NCBI GenBank assembly: GCA_040269895.1
Contig: CP158568.1
Location: forward strand, 2,946,716 to 3,010,715
DNA from: Ancalomicrobiaceae bacterium S20
GTDB taxonomy: Bacteria; Pseudomonadota; Alphaproteobacteria; Rhizobiales; Ancalomicrobiaceae
Length of the DNA stretch: 64,000 bases
Direction: 5' to 3'
Below the pieces are notes generated by a model. That model was not told the DNA's origin. It ran no database searches and saw nothing but the letters and a program-made list of their open reading frames with translations. The position numbers were made by a program, and so were the translations under genes. Below are positions 60,319 to 64,000 of this stretch, in pieces; position 1 is the first letter of the stretch, and the number at the start of each line of letters is the position of its first letter.

Positions 60319-60353
60319 TCCGACCTCAAAGCGAGCAGGAAACGAGCGACCGC

Positions 60354-63300
60354 ATGTCGATTTCCGCGCCATTCATCAAGCGCCCGGTCGCGACCATCCT
60401 GGTGATGGTCGCCTTCCTCGCGGCCGGCCTGTTCGGCTACCGGCAGCTTCCCGTCGCCGCCGTGCCGCGCGTCGACTACCCGACCATGTCGGTCAGCGCG
60501 AGCCTGCCGGGCGCCAGTCCACAGACGATGGCGAGTTCGGTCGCCTCGGTGCTGGAGCGGCAGTTCTCCGGCATCGCCGGCCTGTCGCAGATGGCGTCGG
60601 TGTCGACCTCCGGATCGAGCACCATCACGCTGCAGTTCGATCTCGGCCGCTCGATCGACGGCGCGGCGCTCGACGTGCAGGCGGCGATCGGCGCGGCCCA
60701 GCGCCAGCTGCCGCCCGAACTGCCGGCGCCGCCGAGCTTCAGGAAGGTCAATCCGGCCGACCAGCCGATCCTGTTCGTGGCGCTGAAGTCGGACGTGCTC
60801 AGGCTCTCCGACGTCGACGACTACGCCGAGAACAACATCGCCCAGCGCCTGTCGACGCTCCCCGGCGTCGCGCAGGTGTCGGTCTATGGCGCGCAGAAAT
60901 ACGCGGTGCGCATCCGGGCCGATCTCGACGCGCTGTCGGCGCGCGGCCTGACCGTCGCCGATCTGCAGAGCGCGATCGTGGCGGCGAATTCCAATTCGCC
61001 GGTCGGCTCGCTCAACAGCCAGAACCGCAGCGTCACGCTCGACGCCACCGGGCCGATCCAGAAGGCCGCCGGCTACGCGCCGGTGGTGGTCGCCTATCAG
61101 AACGGCGCGCCGGTGCGCATCTCCGACGTCGCCCACGCGATCGACAGCGTCGAGAACGACAAGGTCGCGAGCTGGCTGAACGGCACCCGTGCCATCATCC
61201 TGGCGATCCAGCGCCAGCCGGACGCCAACACGGTCGCGGTCGTCGACAGCATCCGCAAGGTCTTGCCGCAGATCACCGCCGACATGCCGCCGGCGATGCA
61301 GGTCGAGATCATGAACGACCGTTCGATCTCGATCCGCGACTCGATCAATGACGTGCAGGAGACGCTCGGCATCGCGATCCTGCTCGTGATCGGCGTCATC
61401 TACCTGTTCCTGAAGTCGGCGCGCGCCACGATCATTCCGGCCCTGGCGCTGCCGGTGTCGCTGATCGGCACCTTCGGCGGCATGTATCTGTTCGGCTTCT
61501 CGATCGACAACATCTCGCTGCTCGCGATGACGCTGGCGGTCGGCTTCGTCGTCGACGACGCGATCGTGATGCTCGAGAACATCATGCGCCACGTCGAGAT
61601 GGGCAAACGACCGATGCAGGCGGCCTACGAGGGCGCGGCGGAAGTCGGCTTCACCATCATGTCGATGACCATCTCGCTCTGCGCGGTGTTCATTCCGGTC
61701 CTGTTCATGGGCGGTGTCGTCGGTCGCATGTTCTTCGAGTTCGGCGTCACGATCACCATGGCGATCATGATCTCCGGCCTCGTCGCGCTGACGCTGACGC
61801 CGATGCTCGCCGGCCGCATCATCTCGGAGAAGCATCTGCACGCGCGGCCGAACATCGTGATCCGCGCCTTCGACGTGTTCTTCGCCGGCCTGACCTTCCT
61901 CTACAAATGGTCGCTGCGCGGCGTCCTGAAGCTCAAGTGGCTGATGGTGGCCGTGCTGATCGGCACGATCTGGTGGACCGTCAATCTCTACGGCTCGATC
62001 CCGAAGGGCTTCTTCCCGCTCGAGGACACCGGCCAGATCACCGCGCTGACGCAAGGGCCCGACGACGTCGCCTTCCCGGCCATGGTCGAGCGGCAGAACA
62101 AGGTCGCCGACATCATCCGCCAGGACCCGGACGTGGTGAGCGTCATGTCGACGATCGGCGGCGGCTCGGTCGGCGCCAACCAGTCGACCGGCCGGTTCTA
62201 CATCACGCTGAAGCCCAAGTCGGAAGGCCGCGCCTCGGCCGACCAGATCATCGCACGGCTGCGCAAGACCACCGCGCAGGTGCCGGGCATCAACACGTTC
62301 TTCCAGTCGATCCAGAACATCAATCTCGGCGCGACCTCGTCGCGCGCGCTCTGGCAGTACACGCTGCAGTCCTCGGACTTCGACGAGCTGGTCGCGATCG
62401 GTCCGAAGATGGAGAGCGCGATCCGGCAGATCGGCGGCGTCGTCGACGTCAACTCGGATCTGCAGATCCGCGGCCGTCAGGCCATGGTCGACATCGACCG
62501 CGACAAGGCCTCCAAGCTCGGCCTGACCGTCGACAAGGTGCGCAGCCAGCTCTACTCGGCCTACGGCAGCCGGCAGGTGTCGACCATCTTCACCGACACC
62601 GCCAGCTATCAGGTGATCCTGGAGGCGGCGAACCACTACACGACCGGCCCGGACCAGCTGCGCAAGCTCTCGATCAAGACGCCGTCCGGCCAGATCGTGC
62701 CGCTCGACGCGGTCGCGACCGTGACCGAGCGCGCGGCGCCGACGCTGGTCACCCACAAGGGCCAGCTGCCGGCCGTGACGATCTCGTTCAACCTCGCGCC
62801 CGGCAACTCGCTGTCGACCGCGGTGGATGCGATCAAGAAGATCGAGCAGGATATGAAGCTGCCGCAGACGGTGATCACCAGCTTCTCCGGCACGGCGCAG
62901 TTCTATCAGGATGCGGTCGCCGGTCAGGGACTGCTCGTGTTCGCCGCGGTGCTGGTCATCTACATCGTGCTCGGCATTCTCTACGAGAGCTTCATCCATC
63001 CGATCACGATCCTGTCGGGCCTGCCGGCCGCCGGCATCGGCGCGCTCCTGACCCTGCAGGGCTTCTCGATGGACCTGTCGGTCATCGCGATGATCGGCGT
63101 GATCATGCTGATCGGCATCGTGAAGAAGAACGCGATCATGATCGTCGACTTCGCGGTCGAGCGCCGGCACGCAGGTCTCGGGGCGCGCGAGGCGGTCGAG
63201 GAGGCGTGCCTCCTGCGCTTCCGGCCGATCATGATGACCACCTTCGCCGCGATCCTCGGCACGTTGCCGATCGCGCTCGGCGTCGGCGCCGGTGCCGAAC

Positions 63301-63716
63301 TGCGCCAGCCGCTCGGCGTGGCGGTCGTCGGCGGCCTGATCGTCAGCCAGATCCTGACGCTCTACATGACGCCGGTGGTCTATCTGCTGCTCGACCGCTT
63401 CGTGTCCTCGGAGATGGCCGAGGAGGAGGACGATCAGTCGCACGCCCCGGCGCACAGCGACCAGATCGTCGCCGACGCACCGGCGGCCGAGGTGGTGGTC
63501 GCGTCCGTCGCGGCACCCTCGCAACAGGAGCCGCGGCCGCCGCTCTCGCACGCACCGGCACGGGCGCTCACCCCGACCGCGCCACAGAGCGCGCCGGCAA
63601 ACGACATTGCGCCGATCGCCGTCAGCGCGCCCTCGCCCGCACCGGCCCAGGCCAAGAACGACGCGCACGAAGGCGACAAGCCCGCGGAATCTACCATCCG
63701 GCAGGCGGCCGAATAG
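60354..63716 (+). CDS. RND family efflux permease (MdtB/MdtC-like)
   Basis: A 1120-residue inner-membrane proton-driven pump with twelve helices and two large periplasmic loops. SISAPFIKRPVATILVMVAFL starts the protein, LLAMTLAVGFVVDDAIVMLENI holds the proton-relay aspartates and MLIGIVKKNAIMIVDFAVE the lysine. A tail of about 90 residues after the last helix (SSEMAEEEDDQSHAP onward) is Ala/Pro-rich and unusual. It exports drugs or lipophilic compounds with the upstream adaptor. Confidence 0.93.
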   Translation: MSISAPFIKRPVATILVMVAFLAAGLFGYRQLPVAAVPRVDYPTMSVSASLPGASPQTMASSVASVLERQFSGIAGLSQMASVSTSGSSTITLQFDLGRSIDGAALDVQAAIGAAQRQLPPELPAPPSFRKVNPADQPILFVALKSDVLRLSDVDDYAENNIAQRLSTLPGVAQVSVYGAQKYAVRIRADLDALSARGLTVADLQSAIVAANSNSPVGSLNSQNRSVTLDATGPIQKAAGYAPVVVAYQNGAPVRISDVAHAIDSVENDKVASWLNGTRAIILAIQRQPDANTVAVVDSIRKVLPQITADMPPAMQVEIMNDRSISIRDSINDVQETLGIAILLVIGVIYLFLKSARATIIPALALPVSLIGTFGGMYLFGFSIDNISLLAMTLAVGFVVDDAIVMLENIMRHVEMGKRPMQAAYEGAAEVGFTIMSMTISLCAVFIPVLFMGGVVGRMFFEFGVTITMAIMISGLVALTLTPMLAGRIISEKHLHARPNIVIRAFDVFFAGLTFLYKWSLRGVLKLKWLMVAVLIGTIWWTVNLYGSIPKGFFPLEDTGQITALTQGPDDVAFPAMVERQNKVADIIRQDPDVVSVMSTIGGGSVGANQSTGRFYITLKPKSEGRASADQIIARLRKTTAQVPGINTFFQSIQNINLGATSSRALWQYTLQSSDFDELVAIGPKMESAIRQIGGVVDVNSDLQIRGRQAMVDIDRDKASKLGLTVDKVRSQLYSAYGSRQVSTIFTDTASYQVILEAANHYTTGPDQLRKLSIKTPSGQIVPLDAVATVTERAAPTLVTHKGQLPAVTISFNLAPGNSLSTAVDAIKKIEQDMKLPQTVITSFSGTAQFYQDAVAGQGLLVFAAVLVIYIVLGILYESFIHPITILSGLPAAGIGALLTLQGFSMDLSVIAMIGVIMLIGIVKKNAIMIVDFAVERRHAGLGAREAVEEACLLRFRPIMMTTFAAILGTLPIALGVGAGAELRQPLGVAVVGGLIVSQILTLYMTPVVYLLLDRFVSSEMAEEEDDQSHAPAHSDQIVADAPAAEVVVASVAAPSQQEPRPPLSHAPARALTPTAPQSAPANDIAPIAVSAPSPAPAQAKNDAHEGDKPAESTIRQAAE

Positions 63717-63746
63717 CCTTCGGAGGTTCTGCAATCGAATGATCGC

Positions 63747-63784
63747 GAGCGCGCGGACGGCACCGTCCGCGCGCTCGGTCTTTT
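63747..63784 (+). terminator. terminator of the RND efflux operon
   Basis: Perfect 14-base stem, GAGCGCGCGGACGG (63747-63760) and CCGTCCGCGCGCTC (63763-63776), followed by GGTCTTTT. It lies 30 bases after the permease stop. The remaining 216 bases to the window end show no gene. Confidence 0.9.
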
Positions 63785-64000
63785 CAGCGCTCCGGGTCGC
63801 TTAACGTCGGTCGCGCCCTCCTCCGTGTCATTTCTGCCGAGGCGCTGAAATCTTCGCTGCGTTGCCTTGACCACGCCGCTTTCACATAACATCTGGCGAC
63901 TGTCGGTGGCCCCGCGCCATCGCGCCGCTTTCCCCGGCCCGCCGGATCCGTCACCATTTCGATGCACCCGTCCCGACGCTTTGCGCATGCCTTTGCGTGA

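Noticed and set aside
60114-63734. Minus-strand open frame of 1206 codons opposite the RND permease
   Set aside because: Mirror image of the permease codons; low-complexity charged product and no ribosome-binding site.

Overview
The window is high-GC (about two thirds G+C) chromosomal DNA from an alphaproteobacterium, most likely of the order Hyphomicrobiales (Rhizobiales). The indicators are a CcrM-type GANTC methyltransferase with a CtrA-like promoter, a five-gene F0 operon with both b and b' subunits, a mutY / DUF721 / dsbA / smc cluster, an aa3 cytochrome oxidase cluster with ctaB, a CoxF-like gene, ctaG, ctaE, DUF983 and SURF1, a TldD protease and an invasion-associated locus B-like protein. 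The genus cannot be named from sequence alone. No rRNA, tRNA, insertion sequence, prophage or CRISPR array was seen.

Layout. 1-10 kb is mixed: the 3' end of a MASE1-GGDEF diguanylate cyclase, an SDR-like dehydratase, a DedA membrane protein, a CesT-type chaperone followed by a repeat-bearing substrate-like protein (the most unusual pair here), an ArsR regulator, a small cyclic-nucleotide-binding protein, moaB, a family 2 glycosyltransferase, a PA0069-type radical SAM protein, a VOC protein and an rnhB reading frame broken by a frameshift. 10.2-13.5 kb is the F0 ATP synthase operon on the minus strand, with a clear sigma70-type promoter and a terminator. 13.6-19.9 kb is smc, a Tat-like DsbA, DUF721 and divergent mutY. 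20-23.2 kb holds a secreted metallophosphoesterase-like protein, ccrM and a HAD phosphatase. 23.4-28.3 kb is a complete glycine cleavage operon (gcvT-gcvH-gcvPA-gcvPB) under a tandem glycine riboswitch and closed by a terminator.

28.4-34 kb has AMP nucleosidase, a TetR regulator with a small membrane protein and a candidate operator, a chemotaxis receptor and a lipoprotein. 34.4-37.8 kb is a tight operon ispH-thrB-rnhA-lipid kinase, convergent with a peroxiredoxin. Then come a DsbD-N-terminal-like protein, YqgE/AlgH, thrC, an M16 peptidase, a GNAT acetyltransferase and a large membrane GGDEF-EAL protein.

47-54.1 kb is the minus-strand aa3 oxidase operon (ctaC, ctaD, ctaB, CoxF-like ORF, ctaG, ctaE, DUF983, SURF1), with a perfect FNR/FixK-type box upstream of ctaC. 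54.7-64 kb has an IalB-family protein, a PPOX flavoprotein overlapping a TauE/SafE permease, tldD, and an RND efflux adaptor and permease with a strong terminator. Functional groups are energy metabolism (F0 and aa3 oxidase), one-carbon metabolism, cell-cycle control and chromosome maintenance (ccrM, smc, mutY), threonine and isoprenoid biosynthesis, c-di-GMP signalling and efflux.
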